A stretch of 64,000 nt of DNA. Origin: Anaerolineae bacterium (GTDB taxonomy: Bacteria > Chloroflexota > Anaerolineae > Anaerolineales > UBA4823). The DNA lies in contig QOQU01000001.1 in the NCBI GenBank assembly GCA_003327455.1, positions 62,001-126,000 on the forward strand, in the 5' to 3' direction. Shown here piece after piece: positions 15,015 through 23,617 of the stretch. A model generated the notes under the pieces. The model ran no database searches. It was not told the origin of the DNA and saw only the letters and a list, made by a program, of their open reading frames with translations. Position 1 is the first letter of the stretch, and each line of letters starts with the position of its first letter. The translations under genes and the position numbers were made by a program.

Positions 15015-15962
15015 CTAGCGTCCCAGAGCCTTGTAGAGTAAAAGCGCCAGGGCGATCACCACACCCTTGACGACTTGTTCCCACAGGGCAGAGACATTCA
15101 GCAAGTTCAAGCCATTGTCCAGCGTCTCGATGAGTAATGCTCCCAGCAAAGTACCTGGCAAACCTCCCTCACCACCGGAAAAACTTGTTCCGCCTACCAC
15201 GACTGCAGCAATGGCATTGAATTCATACCCCTGCCCGATAACCGGTTGAGCCGAGTCTAGCCTGGCAATCAAAATCAGACCAGCCAGCGCGGCGCAAAAC
15301 CCGGAAATGGCATAAACCAGATTGATGATTCTCTCGGTTGGCACTCCTGCCAGGCGGGCAGCCTGGAGGTTATCGCCGATGGCGTAAATGTATTCCCCCA
15401 GCCGCGTCTGGCGCAGGAAAATCATTCCTGCCAGGAAGGTGATCGCTGCCACGACAATGGGCATGGGGATTGGGCCTAAGGTGCCGGCTCCGATAAAACG
15501 GAATGTAGCGGGTAAACCGGTAATCGGCTGTCCCTGGGTGTACATCAGAGCCAGGCCGCGCCCTACGGTCAGCATCCCCAGCGTAGCGATAAAGGGAGGG
15601 ATGCGGCCGCGCGTGATCATCAAACCGTTGACCGTTCCCATTCCGACGCCGATGCCCAAGGCTGCCAGGATTGCCCATGGGACGCCCACTCCATTTTTCA
15701 TTAAGCTTGCCGAGATCACCGCCGAGAGTGCCAGAATCGAACCAACCGATAGATCAATCCCGCCGGTCAGGATCACCAGGGTCATGCCGATCGAGATAAT
15801 GGCATTGATCGAAGCCTGGCGCAAAATATTCACCTGATTGGATAACCCCATAAACCGCTCAGACAAGACCGAAAGCGCCACGAAAATCATCCCATAAGAG
15901 AGGATGAGACCGTAGCGCTGAAGAAAGATCCGCATCGTCTGGCGGGAGGTCAAATTTTCCAT
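15015..15962 (-). CDS. rbsC: Ribose ABC transporter permease, second copy
   Basis: 315 aa, multi-helix CUT2 permease with the same signatures as the copy at 10527-11498 (LVILTGGIDLSVGSILALSA and IAAVVVGGTSFSGGEGGLPG) but otherwise clearly diverged. It lies 2 bp after rbsD and 106 bp before rbsB, in the same transcription unit. Having two different RbsC genes flanking a two-domain RbsB is unusual; the proteins may pair as a heterodimer or serve two related sugars. Confidence 0.9.
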   Translation of the reverse strand: MENLTSRQTMRIFLQRYGLILSYGMIFVALSVLSERFMGLSNQVNILRQASINAIISIGMTLVILTGGIDLSVGSILALSAVISASLMKNGVGVPWAILAALGIGVGMGTVNGLMITRGRIPPFIATLGMLTVGRGLALMYTQGQPITGLPATFRFIGAGTLGPIPMPIVVAAITFLAGMIFLRQTRLGEYIYAIGDNLQAARLAGVPTERIINLVYAISGFCAALAGLILIARLDSAQPVIGQGYEFNAIAAVVVGGTSFSGGEGGLPGTLLGALLIETLDNGLNLLNVSALWEQVVKGVVIALALLLYKALGR

Positions 15963-15964
15963 CG

Positions 15965-16360
15965 CTAAAACACCACCCCGGCAACCAGGATCACATTGGC
16001 ATAGGGGGTAAATTCCCCCGTTCTCACGACTGCTCGGGCAACATGACAGAGCTGTTTTAGCTCTTCATGGCTGATATACTCCACAGGGGTGTCCGGCAGC
16101 CGCTTCAAAATTTCTTGTTGAATATGGGGGCTCTTTTCAACCGTCTCTTTCGCCAGTAAAACTTGTTCAACCTGCATTTCGCTGAGAATGACATCCAGGG
16201 TATCCAGAAAGCGGGGGATATCCTTCGTCAGCGCCAGGTCTATTCGCATTGGTTCAGCAGGGATGGGCAAACCGGCATCGGCCACCACCAGCATATCCTT
16301 GTGCCCTAAGCTGGCAATGACCTCCGATAATTGAGGATGAAGTAAAGGCGTTTTTTTCAT
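15965..16360 (-). CDS. rbsD: D-ribose pyranase
   Basis: 131 aa, normal RbsD length. It starts MKKTPLLHPQLSEVIASLGH with the conserved histidine at residue 20 and the VVADAGLPIP segment, and ends TGEFTPYANVILVAGVVF. These are the invariant parts of the RbsD/FucU fold. It interconverts beta-pyranose and furanose forms of ribose so that ribokinase receives the furanose. It lies between rbsK and rbsC in the operon, spaced 29 and 2 bp. Confidence 0.93.
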   Translation of the reverse strand: MKKTPLLHPQLSEVIASLGHKDMLVVADAGLPIPAEPMRIDLALTKDIPRFLDTLDVILSEMQVEQVLLAKETVEKSPHIQQEILKRLPDTPVEYISHEELKQLCHVARAVVRTGEFTPYANVILVAGVVF

Positions 16361-16389
16361 AACTCTCCCGTTCGTAATGTCCGATTGTG

Positions 16390-17319
16390 CTATTCAGAGA
16401 TTACCGCCGGCTCTGGCTGGGTTGCCATGAAGTGCTGTAATTCTTGCCAGGTGGGTAGGGAGGGTTGGGCTCCTGCTTTGGTTACTGCCAGGGCGCCCGC
16501 AGCCACACCCATTTGCACCGCCTCCAGGATCGATTTTTCCTGGCTGATTGCCACGGCGAAGGCGCCGACAAAGGCGTCGCCTGCGGCGGTGGTATCTACC
16601 GCCTGCACTTTGTAGGCCTGGACGCGGGTGCGCTGGTTTTGGTCGACAATCATGGCGCCTTCTTCTCCCAGGGTGAGAATCAGATTTTGCACACCGAGAG
16701 ATAACAGGTGGTCGATTGCTTTCTCGGTTGCAGTTTCGCCAGCCAGGATTTGAAGTTCAGTCTGGTTGGGGATTAAGAAATCTACGCTGCGTACGAGCTC
16801 ATCCCTGAGCGGTTGGGCTGGAGCGGGATTTAGCACAACCCGCATCTGATAAGATTTAGCAAGCTGAATGGCCTGCTCCACCGCCGCTAAGGGGCATTCA
16901 AGCTGTAAAACTAACACCTCTGCCTCTTCAAAGAGCGCCTGGCTGCGAAGCACGTCCTGTGGGGTAAGGCGACCATTGGCTCCCGGCGCAACAACAATGG
17001 CATTATTGCCGTCTTCGGTTACCGTAATCAAAGCCACACCGGTAGCTTCCTGTGAGTCCCGCTCGACCGCAGCGATGTTTACCCCATTCTCAGCAATGCC
17101 AGCCAGCAATTGATCACCAAAACTATCCTTGCCAACCCGCCCAACCATGGACACCTTAGCGCCCAATCTGGCACAGGCTACAGCCTGATTGGCGCCTTTT
17201 CCGCCGGGAAAGGTGCGAAAATCGCCTCCCAGCAAGGTCTCTCCCAACTGAGGCAAACGAGGGGCGCGCACCACCAGGTCCATGTTGATACTTCCGACGA
17301 CCACGATTCCTTGTTTCAC
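16390..17319 (-). CDS. rbsK: Ribokinase (PfkB family)
   Basis: 309 aa. PfkB signature 1 is GGDFRTFPGGKGANQAVACA near residue 32 and signature 2 is DTTAAGDAFVGAFA near 245, with the catalytic Asp in the GAGD-type segment AAGD. It phosphorylates D-ribose to ribose 5-phosphate in the cytoplasm, feeding the pentose phosphate pathway. The start ATG overlaps the rbsR stop by 4 bp (ATGA), indicating translational coupling to its own repressor. Confidence 0.93.
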   Translation of the reverse strand: MKQGIVVVGSINMDLVVRAPRLPQLGETLLGGDFRTFPGGKGANQAVACARLGAKVSMVGRVGKDSFGDQLLAGIAENGVNIAAVERDSQEATGVALITVTEDGNNAIVVAPGANGRLTPQDVLRSQALFEEAEVLVLQLECPLAAVEQAIQLAKSYQMRVVLNPAPAQPLRDELVRSVDFLIPNQTELQILAGETATEKAIDHLLSLGVQNLILTLGEEGAMIVDQNQRTRVQAYKVQAVDTTAAGDAFVGAFAVAISQEKSILEAVQMGVAAGALAVTKAGAQPSLPTWQELQHFMATQPEPAVISE

Positions 17320-18317
17320 GCTTGACCTCCGCAGGAGCCACGCACAACCAGCGTGGCAGAATGCATCTCTCGGCGCGGCGGCAGACTCCTGTCGTTGATT
17401 CGCTCCAGGATCATCTGCACTGCTGCCCGACCGATTTCTGCTTTTGGTTGGTGGATGGTGGATAAGGCGGGTGTGGTATACGACGAAAGTTCGATATCGT
17501 CGTAACCCATCACGGCTAAGTCACTCGGAACGCTTATGCCGCACTCAGCCGCTGCCCGCAATACCCCCATCGCCATCAGGTCATTGCAGGCAAAGATGGC
17601 GCTGGGTTTTTCTGGCAGGGATAGCAGGTACAATGCCGCCTGCCAGCCGGAATGAGGGTGAAAATCTCCGCGCACGATCAATCGCTCATCCAGAGGCAGA
17701 TTTGCTTTCAACAAAGCCTGCTTATAGCCGGTTACCCGTAAGGCGCTTGGGGTCAGATGGGAAGGACCGCTGATGCAGGCGATCCGGCTATGCCCTAAAC
17801 CAATTAAATGTTGAGTTGCCAGGAAGCCACCCTGAAAGTTATCGCTCAGCACCGTATCCAACTGCACCTCAGGCAGATCGCGGTCAACAACCACAATGGG
17901 GAGATCGCGTTTGAGAATCTGGGAGAGAGAATCGCTGCGGTCACCGGCTGCAACGAAGACAATGCCATCCACTTGCTTATTTAGCAAAACCTCCACGTAG
18001 GTTTGCTCTCGCCCAAAATCGCCATCGGTATTACATAAGATTACGTTATATCCCTGTGAAAAAGCGGCTGTCTCAATACTGCGCCCGATCTCGGCAAAGA
18101 ACGGGTTGGCGCTATCCGGCAGGATGAGACCGAGCGTTTTCGTCTCCCCGCGGCGCAGCGAACGGGCGAGCGCGTTTGGGCGGTAGCCCAATTCCTCCAT
18201 GGCTGCCTGGACACGCTGACGCACTTCGGCAGAGACAAAGCGGGTATTGTTGATCACATGCGAAACAGTGGTGGAAGAAACACCAGCTCGATTGGCAACT
18301 TCACGGATCGTGGGCAT
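17316..18317 (-). CDS. rbsR: LacI-family repressor of the ribose operon
   Basis: The start is taken at ATG 18317 (MPTIREVANRAGVSSTTVSH), preceded by AGGAG with 5 nt spacing. The frame stays open 23 codons further upstream, but that stretch is the operator. The product is 333 aa. Residues 2-50 are the LacI helix-turn-helix with hinge helix; 60-330 is a ribose-binding-protein-like effector domain (GLILPDSANPFFAEIGRSIE, VMGYDDIELS). As first gene of rbsR-K-D-C-B-A-C it should repress its own operon, with release by ribose or a ribose phosphate. Confidence 0.9.
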   Translation of the reverse strand: MPTIREVANRAGVSSTTVSHVINNTRFVSAEVRQRVQAAMEELGYRPNALARSLRRGETKTLGLILPDSANPFFAEIGRSIETAAFSQGYNVILCNTDGDFGREQTYVEVLLNKQVDGIVFVAAGDRSDSLSQILKRDLPIVVVDRDLPEVQLDTVLSDNFQGGFLATQHLIGLGHSRIACISGPSHLTPSALRVTGYKQALLKANLPLDERLIVRGDFHPHSGWQAALYLLSLPEKPSAIFACNDLMAMGVLRAAAECGISVPSDLAVMGYDDIELSSYTTPALSTIHQPKAEIGRAAVQMILERINDRSLPPRREMHSATLVVRGSCGGQA

Positions 18318-18339
18318 ACGTCTCCTGAAAGAAAAGCTG

Positions 18340-18375
18340 GCAATCGATTGCGCAATGGTTTGCGCAATCGATTGC
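18340..18375 (-). promoter_or_regulatory. Nested palindromic operators of the ribose operon
   Basis: Two perfect 12-bp palindromes GCAATCGATTGC lie at 18340-18351 and 18364-18375, 24 bp apart. Overlapping them are two copies of the palindrome TTGCGCAA (18348-18355, 18360-18367). The central C-G and the symmetry fit LacI-family sites. The upstream palindrome covers the expected transcription start just after the -10 box, so a bound repressor would block initiation. Confidence 0.75.
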
Positions 18376-18376
18376 G

Positions 18377-18405
18377 AGTATAGCAAACTTTTTACCGAAT
18401 GTCAA
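18377..18405 (-). promoter_or_regulatory. Sigma70-type promoter of the ribose operon
   Basis: Read on the minus strand, TTGACA (18405-18400) and TATACT (18382-18377) are separated by exactly 17 bp. The start site is expected near 18370, inside the operator pair, about 50 nt before the rbsR ATG. This is one of the clearest promoters in the window. Confidence 0.8.
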
Positions 18406-18441
18406 TAGCTGTTAACCTCTGTGGTTGCTCGTAAATTGTTA

Positions 18442-18652
18442 AAAATGTCGAAGGGGATACCGAAAGGCTTACTATCTTTCTCGGAAATTGTTCTTATCCC
18501 GAGAGATAACCATACTCGATCAGGCAAACGGGCTTCATATCAGTTATCTTAAGTCCAATGGCACGCTGGTTTACGGCAAAAAAGACACCGTCTGGCATAC
18601 GATGACGGTGGTGTCTGGCGTTCACGACGAGGATCGGGTGAAATGCTGCTAG
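18442..18652 (+). pseudogene. Remnant of a repeat-type secreted protein (HISYYD-like repeat)
   Basis: One plus-strand frame runs without stop to TAG at 18650 and contains DQANGLHISYLKSNGTLVYG then WHTMTVVSG. The pattern xGxxHISYxxxxNGTLxYxxxxxxxWxxxTV matches a repeat unit of extracellular proteins found in Chloroflexota and other bacteria. There is no start, signal peptide or second repeat, so it is a gene scrap. It overlaps the SDR stop codon on the other strand by 4 bp and lies upstream of the ribose promoter. Confidence 0.4.
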
Positions 18653-19512
18653 CCTGGGTTGCCGACCACGTCCTGCCAGGTGTAGCGCGGGCGAAAGCCC
18701 AATAGGCGGGCGGCTTTACTACAATCCAGCGGAGACATCCTTCCGCCAAACCCTGCTTTGATCGTCTCCACCCCTGCATAGCAACGCTGCACCAGCTCCA
18801 GAGTTGGCTCTCTCATTAAGGTATCTGGGGCGGCGATATAAAAGGCATCGAAGCCGGGCTGCGCATACTCCAGCGCCAGCCGAAAAGCCTCGGCTACATC
18901 CCGGGCGTCGATATACGCCCACAGGTTGAAGTCGTTGCGCGTTGCGTCCTGCCAGGCGGCTTCCAGTTCCGGCGCATAATCCTCGGGTTGCAGAATGTAG
19001 GATAGGCGCAAACTGATCACGGACATTTGCGGATCACGGCGCAAAAACCCTCTGCCTAATTCCTCCAGGATAATCTTGGAGAGCCCATAGGCATCCTGGG
19101 CAAGTAAGGGATGTTCTTCGTCAATGGGGAGATAGAGGGGTGAGAAACGGCGGAACATAAAGGGAAAACCCAGCGCCGATTCACTGCCTGCCAGGACGAC
19201 TTTTTTAACCCCCAAGACACAAGCCGCTTGCAAGATGTTAAAGGTGGACAGCACATTGTTACGGAAGACCACTTCGGCGGTATGCTCACCGGGCCAGGGG
19301 ATGGCTGCCAGATGAATCACAGCATCTTTACCCTCTACCACCCCAAACGCCTGACCCAGGTCGGTCAGGTCAACATGGTAAGTGCGTACCAGCGGAGAGG
19401 TCTTCTGGTCAGCGTTGATCACATCATAGCCGTATTTCAGGAGGTGTTCAATCACCCATTTGCCGGCTTTGCCGCTGCCCCCCGTAACCAACACTCGCTT
19501 GATGTTTGACAT
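18649..19512 (-). CDS. NAD-dependent sugar epimerase/dehydratase (extended SDR)
   Basis: 287 aa from ATG 19512, which has GGAGG 8 nt upstream; the upstream in-frame TTG is less likely. Rossmann motif VTGGSGKAGKWV (glycine-rich GxxGxxG), DLTD, the HLAAIPWPGEH segment after the fourth strand, and the catalytic pair in YGLSK (YxxxK) are present. The family includes UDP-sugar epimerases and uronate dehydrogenases. The position, 21 bp downstream of a GntR gene and divergent from an acid-sugar dehydratase operon, favours oxidation or epimerisation of a free sugar or uronate over nucleotide-sugar metabolism, but the substrate is inferred. Confidence 0.75.
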   Translation of the reverse strand: MSNIKRVLVTGGSGKAGKWVIEHLLKYGYDVINADQKTSPLVRTYHVDLTDLGQAFGVVEGKDAVIHLAAIPWPGEHTAEVVFRNNVLSTFNILQAACVLGVKKVVLAGSESALGFPFMFRRFSPLYLPIDEEHPLLAQDAYGLSKIILEELGRGFLRRDPQMSVISLRLSYILQPEDYAPELEAAWQDATRNDFNLWAYIDARDVAEAFRLALEYAQPGFDAFYIAAPDTLMREPTLELVQRCYAGVETIKAGFGGRMSPLDCSKAARLLGFRPRYTWQDVVGNPG

Positions 19513-19533
19513 GCTGGCTTCCTCCAAAAGGGA

Positions 19534-20253
19534 CTAACGCTTCAAAACCACGGTATATTGATATCGATCGGGATGATAAACATCGAAAGCGGTTTCGATG
19601 GGCTGATGGTCTTGATCATAAAGGGTGGATTTCAGTTTGATCGCCGGGCTGCCCAGCGGCAGTTGGAGCAATTGGCTCAGGGTTTCATCAATCTGGATGG
19701 GAAAGAGGGTATGAACTGCGTAAAGAAAACGCACTCCGTATTTTTCGCTGAGCAATTGATAGAGAGAAGTATCGACGGTCCAGGGTTGATCGAGTAGGTC
19801 GGGAAACAGGCGGTTGGGGGTATAAGAAATCTCATGCGCGACCGGCTCACCATTGGCAAGGCGCAGACGAACCAGTAAGTTAACCGGTTCATCTGTGTCG
19901 ATCTGCAATTCACAGGCGATGGCTTCCGGAGCGGAAACAACCTCGCGGCGCAAGATCACGCCGCCGGGCTGCATGCCGCGCGCCCGTACCGATTCGCTGA
20001 AAGAAGCCAACGCAGATCCAATTTGTACTTTAGGGGCTGAGACAAAGGTGCCTTTGCCATGTTGCAGGGTAACCCAGCCCAAAGCCTGCAATTGACGCAA
20101 GGCTTCGCGCACCGAGCTTCTGCCAACGTTGAGTTGAACAGCTAACTCTTCTACTGAGGGTAATTTTTCACCGCTTTGATAGCGTCCCGAACGGATGGCC
20201 TCTAACAGCCAGTTCGAGACCTCATCGGCGATGTTTGTGCGAGCGATTTTCAT
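19534..20253 (-). CDS. GntR-family regulator with UTRA domain (HutC subfamily)
   Basis: 239 aa. Residues 1-70 form the GntR winged helix (SGRYQSGEKLPSVEELAVQLNVGRSSVREALRQL); about 95-235 is a UTRA ligand domain (RREVVSAPEAIACEL, PVAHEISYTP, PIETAFDVYHPDRYQY). It is divergent from the sugar-acid operon and directly followed by the SDR gene. TCATCAGATG-type sites lie in both its own leader and the divergent promoter, so it likely represses both directions and is released by a sugar-acid or sugar phosphate. Confidence 0.88.
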   Translation of the reverse strand: MKIARTNIADEVSNWLLEAIRSGRYQSGEKLPSVEELAVQLNVGRSSVREALRQLQALGWVTLQHGKGTFVSAPKVQIGSALASFSESVRARGMQPGGVILRREVVSAPEAIACELQIDTDEPVNLLVRLRLANGEPVAHEISYTPNRLFPDLLDQPWTVDTSLYQLLSEKYGVRFLYAVHTLFPIQIDETLSQLLQLPLGSPAIKLKSTLYDQDHQPIETAFDVYHPDRYQYTVVLKR

Positions 20254-20273
20254 ATTCGATCCTTGCCATCAGG

Positions 20274-20283
20274 TCATCAGATG
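20274..20283. promoter_or_regulatory. Putative GntR operator in the leader of its own gene
   Basis: TCATCAGATG here matches the core of the site at 20392-20402 in front of the divergent operon. It lies about 20 bp upstream of the regulator ATG, a position suited to autoregulation. Only two occurrences define the motif. Confidence 0.5.
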
Positions 20284-20355
20284 TCTTGTATCATTTTATC
20301 CGTTTTCCAGAGGGATGTCAAGCGAATTTTGCCCATAAAATGCCCCTTTATCTGC

Positions 20356-20384
20356 TTGACTCTGCAGAGGAAGCGTGCTATACT
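20356..20384 (+). promoter_or_regulatory. Promoter of the sugar-acid operon
   Basis: TTGACT at 20356-20361 and TATACT at 20379-20384 are spaced by 17 bp. The predicted start falls near 20391, next to the operator at 20392-20410, about 36 nt before the dehydratase ATG. Confidence 0.75.
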
Positions 20385-20391
20385 AAATAAG

Positions 20392-20410
20392 TCATCAGAT
20401 GATATGATGA
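20392..20410 (+). promoter_or_regulatory. Putative GntR operator over the transcription start
   Basis: TCATCAGATGATATGATGA contains the palindrome TCATC-A-GATGA and a second half site TGATGA on the same helical face. It begins 8 bp after the -10 box, where a bound GntR dimer would block transcription. The core repeats at 20274. Confidence 0.6.
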
Positions 20411-20426
20411 GATTTCTTTCGCCAGT

Positions 20427-21632
20427 ATGAAAATTACGCAGATTTCCACCACCCTGGTTGACGCAAATTGGCGGAATTTCACTTTCGTCCAAATCTACAC
20501 GGACGCAGGTCTGGTGGGACTGGGAGAAGCAACCATCCGCAGCCGCGAGCACGCCGTGGTGGGGGCAATCGAAGATATGGCCCGTGTTCTGATCGGGCAA
20601 GACCCATTTCAAATTCAAGCGCACTGGCAGATGCTCTACCAGGACTTTCACAAGCGTGGGGGCGTTATCCTGATGGCAGCCATCAGTGGCATTGAAATTG
20701 CTTTATGGGATATCCTTGGACAGGCACTGGGTGTTCCAATCTATCAACTGTTAGGGGGCAAGATGCGTGAACGCGTGCGCGTGTATAACAACGGTTGGTT
20801 TGAAGGCTTGCGCAGTCTGGAGGCATTGACTCAGGCTGCTCAACAGGCTGTCCAGGCGGGATTTAACGCGTTGAAATGGAACCCCTTTCATGGCGCGAAT
20901 GGCTGGTTATCGCCTCAGCAACGCCGCCGGGTGATAGAAGAAGTGGCTGCCATCCGCCAGGCGGTTGGAGAAGATGTGGATTTGTTGCTTGAGGCGCATG
21001 GTTTATTGACTCCAGCAGAAGCTGTGCGCGTTGCCAGTGATCTGGCGATCTATCAGCCCTTCTGGTTGGAAGAGCCTGTGCCACCCGAAGATGAAACGGC
21101 AATGGCTTTTGTGCGCCAGCGTTCTGCCATACCAGTTGCTGCCGGGGAGCGCCTGTATGGCAAATACGAATTTGCGCGCCTGATGGAAGCGCGCGCAGTG
21201 GATATCGTTCAGCCAGACATCACCTACGCCGGCGGTATCTTTGAGGCGCGCTTGATTGCAGCCATGGCTGAGGCGCGCTATGTAGGTTTTGCACCGCACA
21301 ATTCCGGCAGTCCGGTTTCCACCGCCGCAGCCCTGCACCTGGCTGCCTGCACCCCTAATTTTCTCATCCTTGAATTGCCTACCAACGACGTGCCCTGGCG
21401 TGGCGAACTGGTCGAACCTGCCATTGAAGCGCCAGAAGAAGGGTTTTTAGCCATTCTTCAGCGTCCCGGGTTGGGGGTAAAACTCAACGAAGGCGTGGCC
21501 CGAAAACACCCGTATCAGAACCCGGATCGCGCCTATCTTTCCGAAGCCGTCACTCCAGAAATGGAAGCCTTGAAAAGGCGCTTGAAGAACTTTTCGCATA
21601 ACAACGAGGAAGAAGATGGTCTTGGGAATTAA
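20427..21632 (+). CDS. Enolase-superfamily acid-sugar dehydratase (galactonate dehydratase-like)
   Basis: 401 aa, matching the mandelate racemase/DgoD group. The capping domain is 1-125; the barrel starts near 130. Visible ligands and catalytic residues are K150 in ALKWNPF, the metal-ligand region E189 in LLLEAHG, E215 in WLEEP, E241 in AAGERLYG, and the catalytic H291 in FAPHNSGSP. The DITYAGG segment is also typical of galactonate dehydratase. It would remove water from an aldonate to give a 2-keto-3-deoxy acid. First gene of the operon; its last 17 bp overlap the AOR gene. The exact sugar acid cannot be read from sequence. Confidence 0.82.
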   Translation: MKITQISTTLVDANWRNFTFVQIYTDAGLVGLGEATIRSREHAVVGAIEDMARVLIGQDPFQIQAHWQMLYQDFHKRGGVILMAAISGIEIALWDILGQALGVPIYQLLGGKMRERVRVYNNGWFEGLRSLEALTQAAQQAVQAGFNALKWNPFHGANGWLSPQQRRRVIEEVAAIRQAVGEDVDLLLEAHGLLTPAEAVRVASDLAIYQPFWLEEPVPPEDETAMAFVRQRSAIPVAAGERLYGKYEFARLMEARAVDIVQPDITYAGGIFEARLIAAMAEARYVGFAPHNSGSPVSTAAALHLAACTPNFLILELPTNDVPWRGELVEPAIEAPEEGFLAILQRPGLGVKLNEGVARKHPYQNPDRAYLSEAVTPEMEALKRRLKNFSHNNEEEDGLGN

Positions 21633-23523
21633 TGGAAAATTGTTGCGGATTAACCTGAGCGACTCCACCTGGCAAGAGGAACGCGTGGAGGATTCGTTCT
21701 GGCGGTTATATTACGGTGGTTGGGGGTTAATTGCCTACTATCTTCTCAAGGAACTCCCACCGGGCATTGATCCGCTGAGTCCCGAAAACAAGCTGATCTT
21801 TGCCAATGGTCTGGTAACCGGGGCGGCGATTGGCGGCAGCGGTCGCCATGCGGTGGGGGCAAAATCTCCGCTCATTGGCGGTTTTGGAGAAGCCGATGTC
21901 GGCGGCTTTTGGGGGGCGGAGCTTGCCAGGGCCGGGTACGACGCGATCATTATCGAAGGGCGGGCTCCGCAGCCTGTTTATCTGTATCTTCACGATCAGG
22001 TGGTCGAGTTTCGCCCTGCCACTCATTTGTGGGGGTCGCTGACAGCTCGCACCCAGGCAAGCATCCATGAAGAATTGGGCGATCATCGCGTGCGGGTAGC
22101 TCAAATCGGCCCGGCTGGCGAGCGGCTTTCTCCAATTGCAGCCATTATGCACGACATCAATCGGGCTGCCGCCCGGACCGGACTGGGAGCGGTGATGGGC
22201 AGCAAGAATCTCAAGGCGATTGCCGTGCGCGGCACGCAAAAGGTGACGGCTCGCAACCCCAGGGCGCTCAATGAGCTGGCGAAATGGTATGCCCAACACT
22301 TCCCTGAAACCTGGGCTGCCGATTTGCGTTTGAATGGCACAGCTTCGGGCGTCGTCCATCACCAACTCAGCGGCGGCTTGCCCACCCGCAACTTTCAGCA
22401 GGGGGTCTTTGAAGGCTTTGAGGCCATCAGCGGGGAGACGATGACCGAGACCATTCTCAAGGAGCGCGATACCTGTTTTGCCTGTCCGGTGCATTGCAAG
22501 CGGGTGGTCGAAGTGCAGGAAGGAGACTTCCCGGTTGACCCCGTTTATGGTGGGCCCGAATATGAAACCATTGGTGCTTTTGGTTCGATGTGCGCCGTGG
22601 ATGATCTGGCGGCGATTGCGCGGGCTAATCAACTCTGTAACGCCTATGGCATAGATACCATCTCGGCTGGGGTGACGGTGGCATGGGCGATGGATTGCTT
22701 TGAGCGCGGCTTGATTAACAAGGAGGATACCGGCGGGATCGAATTGCGCTTTGGCAATGCCCAGGCGATGGTGCAGGTTGTCGAACTGATGGGCAAGCGC
22801 GAAGGTTTTGGCTTTCTCCTTTCACAGGGTTCCTTACGCGCCGCCCGGGCGATCGGGCGTGGCACAGAAGAGTTTGCCGTGCAGGTGAAAGGACAGGAAG
22901 TACCGATGCATGAACCGCGCATTAAGTACGCCCTGGGCATCGGTTATGCCGTTTCACCCACCGGAGCCGATCACAATCACAATGTCCATGATACCGATTA
23001 CACCACCGAAGAGAGCATTGCTGACTTGAAGCCCTTTGGAATCACCCGGCCGTTGCCCATCCATGATCTGAGCCGGGAGAAAATGCGCCTGGCAGCCGTG
23101 GAGATTCCCTGGTCGGTGACGATGAATCTCATGGGTTTCTGTGGTTTCATTTTCTTCACCATCGGGCGACCACAGTTGGTTTCCCTCATTCAGGCCGTGA
23201 CCGGTTGGGACATCACCATGGAAGAGCTCTTGCGGGCGGGTGAGCGGGCTTATACCCTGGCGCGTGTCTATAATCTGCGCGAAGGGCTGACGGCGAGCGA
23301 CGATCGTTTGCCGAAGATCTTTCATCAACCCTTCCAGGAAGGACCTTCGGCGGGCAATTCTTTGCCTCCTGAGCAGGTAGAGGAGGCAAAGAAGATGCTC
23401 TATGAATTGCTGGGATGGGAGCGCGAAACAGGGATTCCGAGCCGCGCTTGTTTGGAGCGGTTGGGCATCGCCTGGGCAGCAGACCATCTGCCCCAGGTAG
23501 CTGCCCGAAATTCGTCGGAATAG
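21616..23523 (+). CDS. Aldehyde ferredoxin oxidoreductase family protein (tungsten/molybdopterin)
   Basis: 635 aa. N-terminal AOR domain (GKLLRINLSDSTW, YYGGWGLIAYYLL, AVGAKSPLIGGFGEADVGGF) contacts the bis-pterin cofactor. Iron-sulfur ligands are C287, C290 and C294 (CFACPVHC), with a late Cys in LMGFCGF as the likely fourth. Family members oxidise aldehydes to acids with ferredoxin, in the cytoplasm. Overlap with the dehydratase gene implies coupled translation, so a sugar aldehyde or glyceraldehyde-type substrate is plausible: oxidation of an aldose to the acid, or of a product of 2-keto-3-deoxy acid cleavage. Oxygen-sensitive in known members, hinting at an anaerobe. Confidence 0.85.
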   Translation: MVLGINGKLLRINLSDSTWQEERVEDSFWRLYYGGWGLIAYYLLKELPPGIDPLSPENKLIFANGLVTGAAIGGSGRHAVGAKSPLIGGFGEADVGGFWGAELARAGYDAIIIEGRAPQPVYLYLHDQVVEFRPATHLWGSLTARTQASIHEELGDHRVRVAQIGPAGERLSPIAAIMHDINRAAARTGLGAVMGSKNLKAIAVRGTQKVTARNPRALNELAKWYAQHFPETWAADLRLNGTASGVVHHQLSGGLPTRNFQQGVFEGFEAISGETMTETILKERDTCFACPVHCKRVVEVQEGDFPVDPVYGGPEYETIGAFGSMCAVDDLAAIARANQLCNAYGIDTISAGVTVAWAMDCFERGLINKEDTGGIELRFGNAQAMVQVVELMGKREGFGFLLSQGSLRAARAIGRGTEEFAVQVKGQEVPMHEPRIKYALGIGYAVSPTGADHNHNVHDTDYTTEESIADLKPFGITRPLPIHDLSREKMRLAAVEIPWSVTMNLMGFCGFIFFTIGRPQLVSLIQAVTGWDITMEELLRAGERAYTLARVYNLREGLTASDDRLPKIFHQPFQEGPSAGNSLPPEQVEEAKKMLYELLGWERETGIPSRACLERLGIAWAADHLPQVAARNSSE

Positions 23524-23617
23524 ACAGGCAATGATCGCTGGCGACCGACCGTTGTCTGTTTATAGTTAGCAACCATCTGATTGTGCAAGTCTATCTGATT
23601 TCTTAAAGGAGGATGAT

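Noticed and set aside
21727-22632. 301-codon minus-strand ORF inside the AOR gene
   Set aside because: Antisense shadow; the plus strand has AOR motifs and cysteines, and the minus product has no recognisable features.
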